From positions 62,001 through 126,000 of the forward strand of contig NZ_PGUY01000014.1 of the NCBI RefSeq assembly GCF_002863585.1: a stretch of DNA of 64,000 bases, in the 5' to 3' direction. The position numbers and the translations under genes were made by a program. This DNA is from Peribacillus deserti (GTDB taxonomy: Bacteria > Bacillota > Bacilli > Bacillales > DSM-1321). Positions 17,482 to 25,942 of the stretch are shown here, one piece after another (position 1 is the first letter of the stretch; each line of letters opens with the position of its first letter). Under the pieces are notes generated by a model. The model was not told the origin of the DNA and did not search any database. It was given only the letters and a program-made list of their open reading frames with translations.

Positions 17482-17901
17482 TTATTTGTTTTTCTTTAAT
17501 CCCCCTTCTGCCAATCGAATCTTTTTTAATAGTTCGTTTTCCGCTTTTAATAAATTATTTTGTGCTTCTAATCGTTCAAACTTCTCCTTGAGAGTAAGTT
17601 CTCTTTCAATAGGCCTACCTGAGTTTCCCTTTCTGGTATCACTTAATCCGGATATTCCGTTCTCTCGATAGGCATGCACGCCATCTCTTCCTGAGGATTG
17701 AACCCGCTGCATACCGATGACATCTATATCAAATCCACATTCTTGAAATATCTGTCTGGGAAGTTTGCCATTTTCGTTTTCATTAATAAAGATTTCCTTG
17801 AATTTATCTGTATAGGTAATTCCATTAGTACTAACGGTTTTTACGTATGGGTTACCTGAAAGAAGCTCAATTTCTTTCTCTGTAAACAGTTTTTTACTCA
17901 T
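17482..17901 (-). CDS. IS3-family transposase orfA (helix-turn-helix)
   Basis: The 139-residue protein has a helix-turn-helix region (PRQIFQECGFDIDVIGMQR) and a C-terminal leucine-rich coiled coil (LEAQNNLLKAENELLKKI), as in orfA of IS150-like elements. I preferred the ATG at 17901; a start ten codons earlier would overlap a TATAAT hexamer at 17930-17935. Its partner orfB is destroyed, so it cannot support transposition alone. Confidence 0.75.
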   Translation of the reverse strand: MSKKLFTEKEIELLSGNPYVKTVSTNGITYTDKFKEIFINENENGKLPRQIFQECGFDIDVIGMQRVQSSGRDGVHAYRENGISGLSDTRKGNSGRPIERELTLKEKFERLEAQNNLLKAENELLKKIRLAEGGLKKNK

Positions 17902-17941
17902 TAACGTTTCCCCGATTCCATTTTTCTTCATTATACAAAAA

Positions 17942-17987
17942 GTACCCTATAGGTAGACTTTTTTAAGTGTCTACGCTATAGGGTACA
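17942..17987. repeat. Long hairpin at the right IS end
   Basis: GTACCCTATAG-GTAGAC pairs with GTCTAC-G-CTATAGGGTAC, a 17-bp stem with one bulge, located at the outer end of the IS upstream of orfA. The outer arm is the terminal repeat itself. It may block outside transcription from entering the transposase gene. Confidence 0.7.
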
Positions 17988-18020
17988 TTTTATTGATGCT
18001 TGGTTTTCTTTCGCTGCAAT

Positions 18021-18046
18021 AAAAAAACGACCCATACGGATCGTTT
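18021..18046 (-). terminator. Terminator of rpsT
   Basis: On the minus strand AAACGA-TCC and GG-TCGTTT form a stem followed by T7, immediately after the rpsT stop. Confidence 0.75.
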
Positions 18047-18049
18047 ATT

Positions 18050-18316
18050 TTACGCGTTCAAAGAATTAAGCTTCTTAGTCAGACGAGATTTTTTACGGGC
18101 TGCCGCATTTTTATGGATAAGTCCTTTAGATGCAGCTTTGTCTAACTTTTTAACAGCTGTAACAAGTGTTTCTTTAGCAGCGTTTGCGTCGTTAGCTGCA
18201 AGTGATGCTTCAGCATTTTTTACAGCAGTACGCGTTGCAGATTTAACAGCGATGTTTTGAGCTTTGCTAACTTCGCTAGTTTTCACACGTTTAATAGCAG
18301 ATTTAATGTTTGGCAT
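18050..18316 (-). CDS. rpsT: 30S ribosomal protein S20
   Basis: S20 binds 16S rRNA early in 30S assembly. The 88-residue basic protein starts [11 protein letters not shown] and contains [13 protein letters not shown], as in all Bacillus S20. The ATG at 18316 was chosen over one three codons upstream because AGGAGGTGAA lies seven bases before it and the MPNIKS start is universal in the family. It is transcribed opposite to gpr, with a 273-base divergent promoter region. Confidence 0.97.
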   Translation of the reverse strand: MPNIKSAIKRVKTSEVSKAQNIAVKSATRTAVKNAEASLAANDANAAKETLVTAVKKLDKAASKGLIHKNAAARKKSRLTKKLNSLNA

Positions 18317-18589
18317 TCCGTTCACCTCCTACAAAAACCGAGATATATATGAACTCGATTTATCAAATACATAACAATTCGCAACAAAGGATATTTTATC
18401 AAACTTATATTTATAATGCAATACTCTTTAAGATGAATACACTAAATTGCTTAATATTTGTTATGGGACAGTCTGGAATAAGTGTATCACGGTTATGGTG
18501 CTGGTGTCAGCAAAATTTATTAGAATGATGCGGCAAATTTATGGAAAAAATATAAATATGTGAAATAAGTCGTGAATCTGGAGGGAATT

Positions 18590-19708
18590 ATGGAAAAAAA
18601 TTTAGATTTGAGCGCGTATTCCGTTAGAACAGATCTTGCAATTGAAGCCAATGAAATGGCGCTGGCAAATAGAGTGGTTCATGATCAAAAAAACATCTCC
18701 CAGCTAGAAGGCGTCATTATTAAAGAAAGAGAGATTGATGGCATAAATATATCATTGGTAGAGGTTACCGAAGCAGGAGAGTCTGTTATCGGAAAGAAAA
18801 AAGGGAGTTATTTAACCTTTGAGGTTCAGGGCATCCGGGAGCAGGATACGGATCTGCAAAAAAAGGTCAGTTCGGTTTTTGCAAGAGAATTCGGACATTA
18901 TCTTAAACAATTGAATATTTCACCAAATGCGAGCTGTTTGGTAGTCGGACTTGGGAACTGGAATGTAACACCAGATGCGCTGGGGCCTTCGGTAGTTGAA
19001 AATCTGCTTATTACAAGACATCTTTTTGAGCTCCAGCCAGGTCAGGTTGAGAAGGGGTACCGTCCAGTAAGTGCCGTATCCCCTGGTGTAATGGGACTGA
19101 CAGGGATAGAAACAAGTGACATTATAGATGGTGTTATTAAAAAGATTAAGCCTGATTTTCTGATTGCGATAGATGCATTGGCAGCACGTTCGGTGGAGAG
19201 GGTTAATTCTACAATCCAGATATCCGATACCGGCATCCATCCAGGGTCTGGGGTGGGCAATAAGAGAAAAGAGCTAAGTCAGGAAACGCTGGGGATTCCT
19301 GTAATTGCCATCGGAGTGCCAACCGTTGTCGATGCGGTTTCTATCACAAGCGACACAATCGATTTCATTCTTAAGCACTTCGGCAGGGAAATGAAAGAAG
19401 GAGAGGCTCCATCGCGTTCCCTGGTTCCTGCGGGTTTTTCGATGGGAGAAAAGAAAGTACTCACCGATGAAGATCTGCCTGGAGAGGAAGAAAGGAAAGC
19501 ATTCCTTGGAATGATCGGAACACTGGGTGATGAAGAGAAGCGGAAACTAATCTATGAAGTGCTGGCCCCAATTGGACACAACCTAATGGTTACACCAAAG
19601 GAAGTAGATGTTTTTATTGAGGATATGGCAAATTTGATCGCAAATGGGTTAAATGCTGCCCTGCATGAAGCAGTGAATCAGAATAATACAGGTTTTTACA
19701 CAAGATAA
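18590..19708 (+). CDS. gpr: Germination protease Gpr
   Basis: Gpr degrades the small acid-soluble spore proteins during germination. The protein has the family segments [24 protein letters not shown] and [19 protein letters not shown]. The ATG at 18590 follows GGAGGG by five bases and gives 372 residues. The N-terminal sequence [11 protein letters not shown] matches the site where the proenzyme is cut in relatives, so it is made as a zymogen. SigG control in the forespore is expected from the family, but I could not identify a clear SigG promoter. Confidence 0.96.
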   Translation: MEKNLDLSAYSVRTDLAIEANEMALANRVVHDQKNISQLEGVIIKEREIDGINISLVEVTEAGESVIGKKKGSYLTFEVQGIREQDTDLQKKVSSVFAREFGHYLKQLNISPNASCLVVGLGNWNVTPDALGPSVVENLLITRHLFELQPGQVEKGYRPVSAVSPGVMGLTGIETSDIIDGVIKKIKPDFLIAIDALAARSVERVNSTIQISDTGIHPGSGVGNKRKELSQETLGIPVIAIGVPTVVDAVSITSDTIDFILKHFGREMKEGEAPSRSLVPAGFSMGEKKVLTDEDLPGEEERKAFLGMIGTLGDEEKRKLIYEVLAPIGHNLMVTPKEVDVFIEDMANLIANGLNAALHEAVNQNNTGFYTR

Positions 19709-19723
19709 ATTGCTGGTTCTACT

Positions 19724-19764
19724 TTTTCTAGCATTGTCATAAATTTTACTAGACAAGCTAGGAA
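19724..19764 (+). promoter_or_regulatory. Hairpin overlapping the spoIIP ribosome site
   Basis: TTTCTAGC-A-TTGTC pairs with GACAA-GCTAG-GAAA, about 13 pairs with small bulges and a 13-base loop. The 3' arm runs into GGAAAGGG, the spoIIP ribosome site. It could hold back translation of transcripts that read through from gpr. Confidence 0.45.
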
Positions 19765-19775
19765 AGGGTGGAACC

Positions 19776-20969
19776 ATGAAACGAAGCAGATATGCAGGAA
19801 CGATTACCGTCATTCAGCTTGGCACAGTGATTAAAACCGTAATTTTTATCGTGGTGCTGTTGATATTTATTTTCTCATTGAGCGGTCTTTTAACTTCGAT
19901 TAAGCCAAAATATAGGCTAACTTCGGATTCTGTTAATTCCGCTGCTACGCAGTTCTCCGGAGAACTTCTGTATGCCTTGCTTAGCAGGGAGAATCACTAC
20001 TTTGCCAAGTCATTGCCAAAGGACAAGAATGCCCCTTCACTGGCCGGAGAGATCTTCAAGCTGTCTACAAACATATCTTTTGATGACCCGAGGAGCCTTC
20101 TTGGCCGGGAATTGCCAGGGTTCTTTGCTTACGATAACGAGATTCTCATTGCAGGAGAAGGAACAAACTATACGAATATGCCCTATGAATCTGCTCCGCC
20201 CGAAACAAACGGAAAGGAAGCACCTGTTCATAATGTAGAAACTATAAAGGAAGAGCCGAAAGAAGAGAGCCCGGTAAAGCCTCCATTGACTACGAATGGA
20301 AAAAAAGTCGTGTACGTTTATAACACACATACGAGAGAATCATATCTTCCATATCTTAAAGGTGTAACCAACCCAGACCTTGCCTACAGTTCCCAAGTAA
20401 ATGTGACAAGGCTTTCAGTAAGGTTGCAATCATCCCTTGAAAAAAAAGGGATCGGCACCTCTGTAAGCACTACCGATGTAATGGGTTTATTGGATAAAAA
20501 AAATAAAGAGTTCTGGCAGTCCTATGAGGAATCCCGTCCAGTAGTTCAGGAAGCAATGGCAAAGAACCGCGATATAAGCTATCTGATTGATATTCATAGA
20601 GATGCCAGCCGGAAAAAACAGACTACGGTCACTATAAAAGGGAAAACGTATGCTAAGCTAGCATTTGTCGTGGGCGGTGACAATGCGAACTACCAGAAGA
20701 ATTTTGCACTTGCAGAAAAACTACAAAAAGCGCTTGATCAGAAATACCCTAAATTAAGCAGGGGTGTATTTAAGAAACAGGGCAGCGGCAATAATGGGAA
20801 ATATAATCAGGATCTCTCGGGTAATGCCTTATTAATTGAGGCGGGTGGAGTCGATAATACATTCGAGGAACTCTATGCCTCGATCGATGCATTTGCAGAC
20901 GTCTTCAGCAGCATCTACTGGAACGCAAACGAAGTAAGCACACCTGCTTCTCCTAAAAAAGCACAATAA
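19776..20969 (+). CDS. spoIIP: Stage II sporulation protein P
   Basis: SpoIIP is a cell wall amidase and endopeptidase that, with SpoIID and SpoIIM, drives engulfment of the forespore. The 397-residue protein has one N-terminal membrane helix (about residues 20-42), a variable acidic-proline linker, and the C-terminal catalytic domain with YNTHTRESY, DIHRD and LIEAGG, which supply zinc ligands. It follows gpr and precedes yqxA, as in B. subtilis. Confidence 0.95.
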   Translation: MKRSRYAGTITVIQLGTVIKTVIFIVVLLIFIFSLSGLLTSIKPKYRLTSDSVNSAATQFSGELLYALLSRENHYFAKSLPKDKNAPSLAGEIFKLSTNISFDDPRSLLGRELPGFFAYDNEILIAGEGTNYTNMPYESAPPETNGKEAPVHNVETIKEEPKEESPVKPPLTTNGKKVVYVYNTHTRESYLPYLKGVTNPDLAYSSQVNVTRLSVRLQSSLEKKGIGTSVSTTDVMGLLDKKNKEFWQSYEESRPVVQEAMAKNRDISYLIDIHRDASRKKQTTVTIKGKTYAKLAFVVGGDNANYQKNFALAEKLQKALDQKYPKLSRGVFKKQGSGNNGKYNQDLSGNALLIEAGGVDNTFEELYASIDAFADVFSSIYWNANEVSTPASPKKAQ

Positions 20970-20997
20970 CCACCAGATTGTAAGAGGAGGAGAAAAG

Positions 20998-21327
20998 ATG
21001 GTTAGGTTCACATTCAAATTTCTACTATTAGTAATGGTTTTATTCTTCGGTGTCTTGCTCGGGATGCAGCATGCAAACCAGTCGATGAAAAAAATGAAGG
21101 GATTCGATGATCCTGCGCTTTACAGTGCCTTTTCTGTAAATGAAACAGCACAAGGGCAAAAAGAAGCTTCTATACTTGGAGGAAAAGTAACAAGCCATGA
21201 CCTCCAGGAAAAAAAACAGCAGCTAGAAGACATGAAAGCCTATAACTTTTTCTCCCAGACAGGAAAAAAAGTATCGCAGGGGATTGCGTCCGGGTTTAGT
21301 ACCTTGATGAATAAAATAGCTGAATAG
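20998..21327 (+). CDS. yqxA: YqxA family protein (DUF3679)
   Basis: The 109-residue protein has one N-terminal membrane helix (FLLLVMVLFFGVLLGMQHA) and a charged, soluble C-terminal part. It matches B. subtilis YqxA in size and place, after spoIIP. Function is unknown; position suggests a sporulation link. The ATG follows GAGGAGGAG. A terminator follows directly. Confidence 0.85.
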   Translation: MVRFTFKFLLLVMVLFFGVLLGMQHANQSMKKMKGFDDPALYSAFSVNETAQGQKEASILGGKVTSHDLQEKKQQLEDMKAYNFFSQTGKKVSQGIASGFSTLMNKIAE

Positions 21328-21335
21328 AAATCGTC

Positions 21336-21365
21336 CGCCCAATAATTTATTGGGCGTTCTTTGTT
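21336..21365 (+). terminator. Terminator after yqxA
   Basis: CGCCCAATAA and TTATTGGGCG form a near-perfect palindromic stem followed by TTCTTTGTT. Confidence 0.8.
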
Positions 21366-21615
21366 GAGTGAACAGATGGGAGACAATGTCAGGCCGGGCG
21401 GGACTTTTAAAATTAGGGGATTATTGGGTGGAGCATGTTTAGTGAAGTGCTGTCGGGCTTAGCTTGCCTTCAGACTAGTTAGTAATTTCATAGTAATAGC
21501 TTAAAGCGAGGGTCCCAGCCGTATTCTTTCTGGTTCGCCGTGCTGTAAGTTGTGTAAAATCCTCATAACCGCCATAGAATTCTAATAAACGTTACCAATC
21601 CCCATACATTCTGAT
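21366..21615. other. Noncoding sequence between yqxA and repeat arrays
   Basis: No reading frame with a ribosome site, no repeat and no recognisable regulatory motif could be found in this 250-base stretch. Confidence 0.5.
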
Positions 21616-21691
21616 TTACCCCTCATAAAAGTCACTTTACCCCTCTTAAAATTGGATTTACCCCTCATAAAAATTAACTTACCCCTCATAA
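21616..21691. repeat. Four-unit 21-bp tandem repeat
   Basis: TTACCCCTCATAAAA begins at 21616, 21637 (one change), 21658 and 21679 (truncated), an exact 21-base period, with the six-base connectors differing. It lies just before the structured repeat array. Confidence 0.85.
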
Positions 21692-21743
21692 GTGCTGAAA
21701 GGAAACACTTCATCATTGAATTTATAAATAAAATCGGTGTAGC

Positions 21744-22726
21744 AGGCACCGCTTTCCTGATGTCCAGCTGCGAACTGCGGCCCTAGATTCATAAGCCAAG
21801 GCGGCCATGGGGCGGAGTGCGCTCTCACGGCCGCCGCGTCTTATTCTTGTCGGGCCGCTGCCTTTCAATAAGGTTCAGAAGGCTGCTTAATTTCTAGGAT
21901 CATAGCCATTCTGAACTTATTATTTTTGAAAGGCACCGTTCTCCGCTTTTCCTTTGTCCGGCTCCAAGCTGATACCCTATAGTCATAAGCCAGACAGTCC
22001 ATGGGAAGAAAAAGCGCTTCCCATAGCCTGCTCGTCTTATGCCGTCTGGGTATCTGCCTTTCAATTAAATTTGTATGAATACACACTTGTATTTCATAGT
22101 TCTCTAAAGAAGTGTTCGGGGAAAGGCACCGCTTTCCGCTTTTCCTGTTGTCCAGCTGCGAACTGCGGCCCTCGAGTCATAAGCCAAGGCGGCCATGGGA
22201 AGGAGTGCGCTTCCCACGGCCGCCTCGTCTTATGCTTGTCGGGCCGCAGCCTTTAATTATGGTTAGAAGGCTGCTTAATTTCTATATCATAGCCATTCTG
22301 AACTAATTATTTTTGAAAGGCACCGTTCTCCGCTTTTCCTCTGTCCGGCTCCAAGCTGATACCCTATAGTCATAAGCCAAACAGTCCATGGGAAGAAAAA
22401 ACGCTTCCCATAGCCTGCTCGTCTTATGCCGTCTGGGTATCTGCCTTTCAATTAAATTTGTATGAATACACACTTGTATTTCATAGTTCTCTAAAGAAGT
22501 GTTCGGGGAAAGGCACCGCTTTCCGCCTTTCCTGTTGTCCAGCTGCGAACTGCGGCCCTCGAGTCATAAGCCAAGGCGGCCATGGGAAGGAGTGCGCTTC
22601 CCACGGCCGCCTCGTCTTATGCTTGTCGGGCCGCAGCCTTTAATTATGGTTAGAAGGCTGCTTAATTTCTATATCATAGCCATTCTGATCTAATTATTTT
22701 TGAAAGGCACCGTTCTCCGCTTTTCC
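21744..22726. repeat. Structured repeat family B array (five hairpins)
   Basis: Five long hairpins are arranged in alternating types: a1 (21775-21860), b1 (21971-22054), a2 (22163-22249), b2 (22358-22441), a3 (22550-22636). Each follows a GGCACCG(C/T)T(T/C)(T/C)CCGC edge block. Type a outer stem is CTGCGGCCC/GGGCCGCAG; type b is GATACCC/GGGTATC; both share CATAAG/CTTATG and GGGAAG/CTTCCC. Segments 21931-22317 and 22318-22704 are a near-identical 387-bp direct duplication. There is no protein-coding signal. Confidence 0.9.
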
Positions 22727-22755
22727 TTGTATCTTGTATTTCCGCCTGTTATAAT
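22727..22755 (+). promoter_or_regulatory. SigA-type promoter of lepA
   Basis: TTGTAT, a 17-base spacer and a perfect TATAAT. The -35 element begins at the first base after the repeat array. Confidence 0.65.
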
Positions 22756-22796
22756 GAAAAATAGTGTATTTCTGTCGATTAACAGGAGTGAAAGTG

Positions 22797-24635
22797 ATGA
22801 ACAGAGAAGAAAAGCTGAAAAGACAATCTAAGATACGTAACTTTTCCATCATTGCTCACATTGACCATGGGAAATCTACTTTGGCTGACCGCATTTTGGA
22901 GAAGACGAATGCGTTGACTTCACGTGAAATGAAGGATCAGCTGTTGGATTCCATGGATCTAGAGCGTGAGCGTGGGATAACGATTAAATTAAACGCAGTA
23001 CAGCTTAATTATAAAGCGAAGGATGGGGAAGTTTATACTTTCCACCTGATTGATACCCCGGGGCACGTGGATTTCACGTATGAAGTATCCAGAAGCCTTG
23101 CTGCCTGTGAAGGAGCTATTCTGGTTGTTGATGCAGCGCAGGGAATTGAAGCACAAACGTTAGCGAATGTTTATTTGGCGCTTGATAATGATCTGGAAAT
23201 CGTTCCAGTTATCAATAAAATAGACCTGCCAAGTGCGGACCCTGAGCGCGTAAGGGGAGAAATTGAAGATGTAATCGGACTGGATGCGTCTGAGGCGGTT
23301 CTTGCTTCAGCGAAAGCCGGTATTGGTATTGAGGATATTCTAGAGCAGATTGTAGAAAAGGTACCTGCTCCGGAAGGCGATCCGGATGCACCATTAAAAG
23401 CATTGATCTTTGACTCTTTATATGATCCGTATCGCGGTGTAGTAACTTATATAAGGGTGGTTGAAGGAACGGTTAAAGTCGGTGATAAGGTAAGAATGAT
23501 GGCGACCGGAAAAGAATTTGAAGTAACGGAAATTGGGGTTTCCACACCTAAGGCAACTCCTCGTGAGGAATTAACAGTAGGTGACGTAGGTTATTTGGCT
23601 GCCTCCATCAAGAATGTGGGAGATACCCGTGTTGGGGATACGATCACGTTTGCGAAAAATGGTGCTTCAGAACCTCTTCCTGGTTACCGAAAGCTGAATC
23701 CGATGGTGTATTGTGGTCTTTATCCGATTGATTCTGCTAGATTCAACGATTTGCGCGATGCACTTGAAAAACTGGAGCTTAATGACTCTGCGCTTCAGTT
23801 TGAAGCGGAAACTTCCCAGGCATTGGGCTTTGGATTCCGCTGCGGTTTCTTAGGGCTTCTTCATATGGAGATCATTCAGGAGCGTATTGAACGTGAATTC
23901 AAAATTGATCTAATAACGACTGCTCCAAGTGTTATTTATCATGTTGTCATGACGGATGGAACACAGATTAATGTTGATAACCCTTCCGCTATGCCGGATC
24001 CGCAAAAAATACAGCAGATTGAAGAACCATATGTCAAAGCAAGCATGATGGCTCCAAAAGATTACGTAGGTGCAATCATGGAGCTTTGCCAGGTTAAGCG
24101 CGGCGATTTTTTGAACATGGAATATCTGGATGAAAACCGCGTAAGCATCGTATATGAAATCCCGTTATCGGAAATTGTCTATGATTTCTTCGATCAGCTG
24201 AAATCCAGTACAAAAGGGTATGCTTCCTTCGATTATGAATTAATTGGCTACAAAGAATCCAAGCTGGTTAAAATGGATATCCTGCTTAACGCTGAAACGG
24301 TTGATGCCCTCAGCTTTATTGTCCACCGCGATTTTGCTTATGAACGCGGAAAAGTGATTGTAGACAAGCTGAAAACCTTAATTCCGAGACAGCAATTTGA
24401 GGTGCCGATCCAGGCAGCGATCGGACAGAAAATTATTGCTCGTTCAACGATCAGTGCTATGCGTAAGAACGTATTAGCAAAATGTTACGGCGGAGATATC
24501 TCGCGTAAACGTAAACTTCTTGAAAAACAAAAAGAAGGTAAAAAGCGAATGAAGTCTGTAGGATCTGTAGAAGTCCCACAAGAGGCTTTCATGGCTGTGT
24601 TGAAAATGGATGACAGCGGCACTTCAAAGAAATAA
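22797..24635 (+). CDS. lepA: Elongation factor 4 (LepA)
   Basis: LepA is a ribosome-bound GTPase related to EF-G that acts in translation under stress and in initiation. The 612-residue protein has P-loop [14 protein letters not shown] and NKIDLPSA, domains II and III, and the distinctive C-terminal domain ending in [14 protein letters not shown]. The ATG at 22797 follows AGGAGTG by seven bases and starts [15 protein letters not shown], as in relatives. It is preceded by its own promoter and followed by a terminator. Confidence 0.97.
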   Translation: MNREEKLKRQSKIRNFSIIAHIDHGKSTLADRILEKTNALTSREMKDQLLDSMDLERERGITIKLNAVQLNYKAKDGEVYTFHLIDTPGHVDFTYEVSRSLAACEGAILVVDAAQGIEAQTLANVYLALDNDLEIVPVINKIDLPSADPERVRGEIEDVIGLDASEAVLASAKAGIGIEDILEQIVEKVPAPEGDPDAPLKALIFDSLYDPYRGVVTYIRVVEGTVKVGDKVRMMATGKEFEVTEIGVSTPKATPREELTVGDVGYLAASIKNVGDTRVGDTITFAKNGASEPLPGYRKLNPMVYCGLYPIDSARFNDLRDALEKLELNDSALQFEAETSQALGFGFRCGFLGLLHMEIIQERIEREFKIDLITTAPSVIYHVVMTDGTQINVDNPSAMPDPQKIQQIEEPYVKASMMAPKDYVGAIMELCQVKRGDFLNMEYLDENRVSIVYEIPLSEIVYDFFDQLKSSTKGYASFDYELIGYKESKLVKMDILLNAETVDALSFIVHRDFAYERGKVIVDKLKTLIPRQQFEVPIQAAIGQKIIARSTISAMRKNVLAKCYGGDISRKRKLLEKQKEGKKRMKSVGSVEVPQEAFMAVLKMDDSGTSKK

Positions 24636-24644
24636 AACTTTAGC

Positions 24645-24679
24645 GGAGGTTAGTGGGCTTGCCCATCTAGCCTCTTTTT
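24645..24679 (+). terminator. Terminator after lepA
   Basis: GAGGTTAGTGGGC and GCCCATCTAGCCTC pair around two bases, followed by TTTTTA. Confidence 0.85.
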
Positions 24680-24710
24680 ACTATCACATATAAAAGGATG
24701 TGGGAAAAAC

Positions 24711-25847
24711 ATGATTTCTTCGGCATATATACACATTCCTTTTTGCGAACATATCTGCCATTACTGCGATTTTAATAAGGTATTCTTGAAAAACCAGCCG
24801 GTAGAGGAGTATCTTCGTTTGCTAAAAAAGGAGATGGAACTAACATTAGAACAATACAAAACGGACCAGCTAAAAACTATTTTTGTTGGCGGCGGAACCC
24901 CTACTGCTTTAAATGAACAACAGCTGGAACAATTATGCCTGTCTATAAATGAGACACTCCCATTTGAACGTGAAAATGTAGAATATTCATTTGAAGCCAA
25001 TCCGGGGGATCTTTCTGCTGAAAAGCTTGCCATACTGAAGGAGTACGGGGTGAACAGGCTCAGCTTTGGTGTTCAAAGTTTCAATGATGAACTTCTTAAG
25101 AAAATTGGCAGGGCTCACAGGGCTGCGGATGTATTTACTACAATAGATAAAGCCAGGGAAGCAGGCTTTGAGAATATCAGCATCGATCTCATATATGCTT
25201 TGCCGGGCCAGACACTCGAAGATTTCCGTGATACCCTGAAAACGGCCATGTCCCTCGAGCTTCCTCATTTTTCAGGATATTCATTGATTATCGAGCCGAA
25301 AACTGTTTTCTATAATCTGCTGCAAAAAGGAAGACTTACACTCCCGCCTGAGGAATCGGAAGCCGCCATGTTTGAAATGCTGATGGAACAGATGGAGCTG
25401 CACGGATATTCTCAATATGAAATAAGCAATTTTGCTAAACCGGGCTATGAAAGCAAGCATAACCTGACATACTGGAATAATGAGAACTATTATGGTTTTG
25501 GTGCAGGCGCTCACAGTTATTTAGCTGATAAAAGAAGAGCGAACCACGGACCTCTGAAAAAATACTTCGCTCCCTTGTTAGAGGGGAATCTGCCTGTAAT
25601 TGAAGAAAATACAGTGACGGTGACAGAACAGATGGAAGAAGAGATGTTTTTGGGATTAAGGAAGACAAAAGGTGTATCTGTAAGCGGGTTTCAAAGCAAG
25701 TTCCAACGTCCTTTAATGGAAGTATTCGGGGAAGAAATAAAACGGGAAATGGAATTAGGGAGATTAGTCCTTGAAGAAGATTTTCTTAAGCTGTCGAAAC
25801 AAGGGAAATTCCTTGGAAATGAAGTGTTTCAATCATTTCTAAAATGA
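24711..25847 (+). CDS. hemW: Radical SAM heme chaperone HemW
   Basis: The protein has the radical SAM motif with C12, C16 and C19 (CEHICHYC), followed by the GGGTPTAL segment. It lacks the fourth cysteine of true oxygen-independent coproporphyrinogen oxidase (HemN has CxxxCxxCxC), which marks it as HemW, a heme-transfer protein. The length of 378 residues and the position between lepA and hrcA fit the B. subtilis gene, formerly called hemN. Confidence 0.93.
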   Translation: MISSAYIHIPFCEHICHYCDFNKVFLKNQPVEEYLRLLKKEMELTLEQYKTDQLKTIFVGGGTPTALNEQQLEQLCLSINETLPFERENVEYSFEANPGDLSAEKLAILKEYGVNRLSFGVQSFNDELLKKIGRAHRAADVFTTIDKAREAGFENISIDLIYALPGQTLEDFRDTLKTAMSLELPHFSGYSLIIEPKTVFYNLLQKGRLTLPPEESEAAMFEMLMEQMELHGYSQYEISNFAKPGYESKHNLTYWNNENYYGFGAGAHSYLADKRRANHGPLKKYFAPLLEGNLPVIEENTVTVTEQMEEEMFLGLRKTKGVSVSGFQSKFQRPLMEVFGEEIKREMELGRLVLEEDFLKLSKQGKFLGNEVFQSFLK

Positions 25848-25861
25848 TTAAATCTAAAACG

Positions 25862-25890
25862 TTGACATCATTTCTATGATTTGATAATTT
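25862..25890 (+). promoter_or_regulatory. SigA promoter of the hrcA operon
   Basis: A perfect TTGACA, a 17-base spacer and TAATTT, directly upstream of the CIRCE operator. Confidence 0.8.
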
Positions 25891-25901
25891 ATTATTTAGA
25901 A

Positions 25902-25928
25902 TTAGCACTCAATAACAAAGAGTGCTAA
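25902..25928. promoter_or_regulatory. CIRCE operator, HrcA binding site
   Basis: TTAGCACTC-N9-GAGTGCTAA matches the CIRCE consensus at every position. HrcA binds it to repress class I heat-shock genes. It lies 12 bases after the -10 element and 15 bases before the hrcA start. Confidence 0.97.
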
Positions 25929-25942
25929 CAGGGGTGATCAAG

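Larger units (their letters stand above)
17129..17987 (-). mobile_element. Internally deleted IS3-family insertion sequence
   Basis: The ends are TGTACCCT on the left and AGGGTACA on the right, and TTAAAAAAG recurs at matching distance inside both. On the minus strand an orfA-type gene is intact, but orfB keeps only its first and last parts. No target duplication is visible next to the ends. It lies between holA and rpsT, which are adjacent in relatives. It is a defective IS150-like element, probably unable to move by itself. Confidence 0.75.

Noticed and set aside
21865-22693. Short open frames within the repeat array, some repeated at 387-bp distance
   Set aside because: They arise from the duplicated hairpin DNA, have no ribosome sites and cross stem sequences; the constraint seen is on base pairing, not codons.
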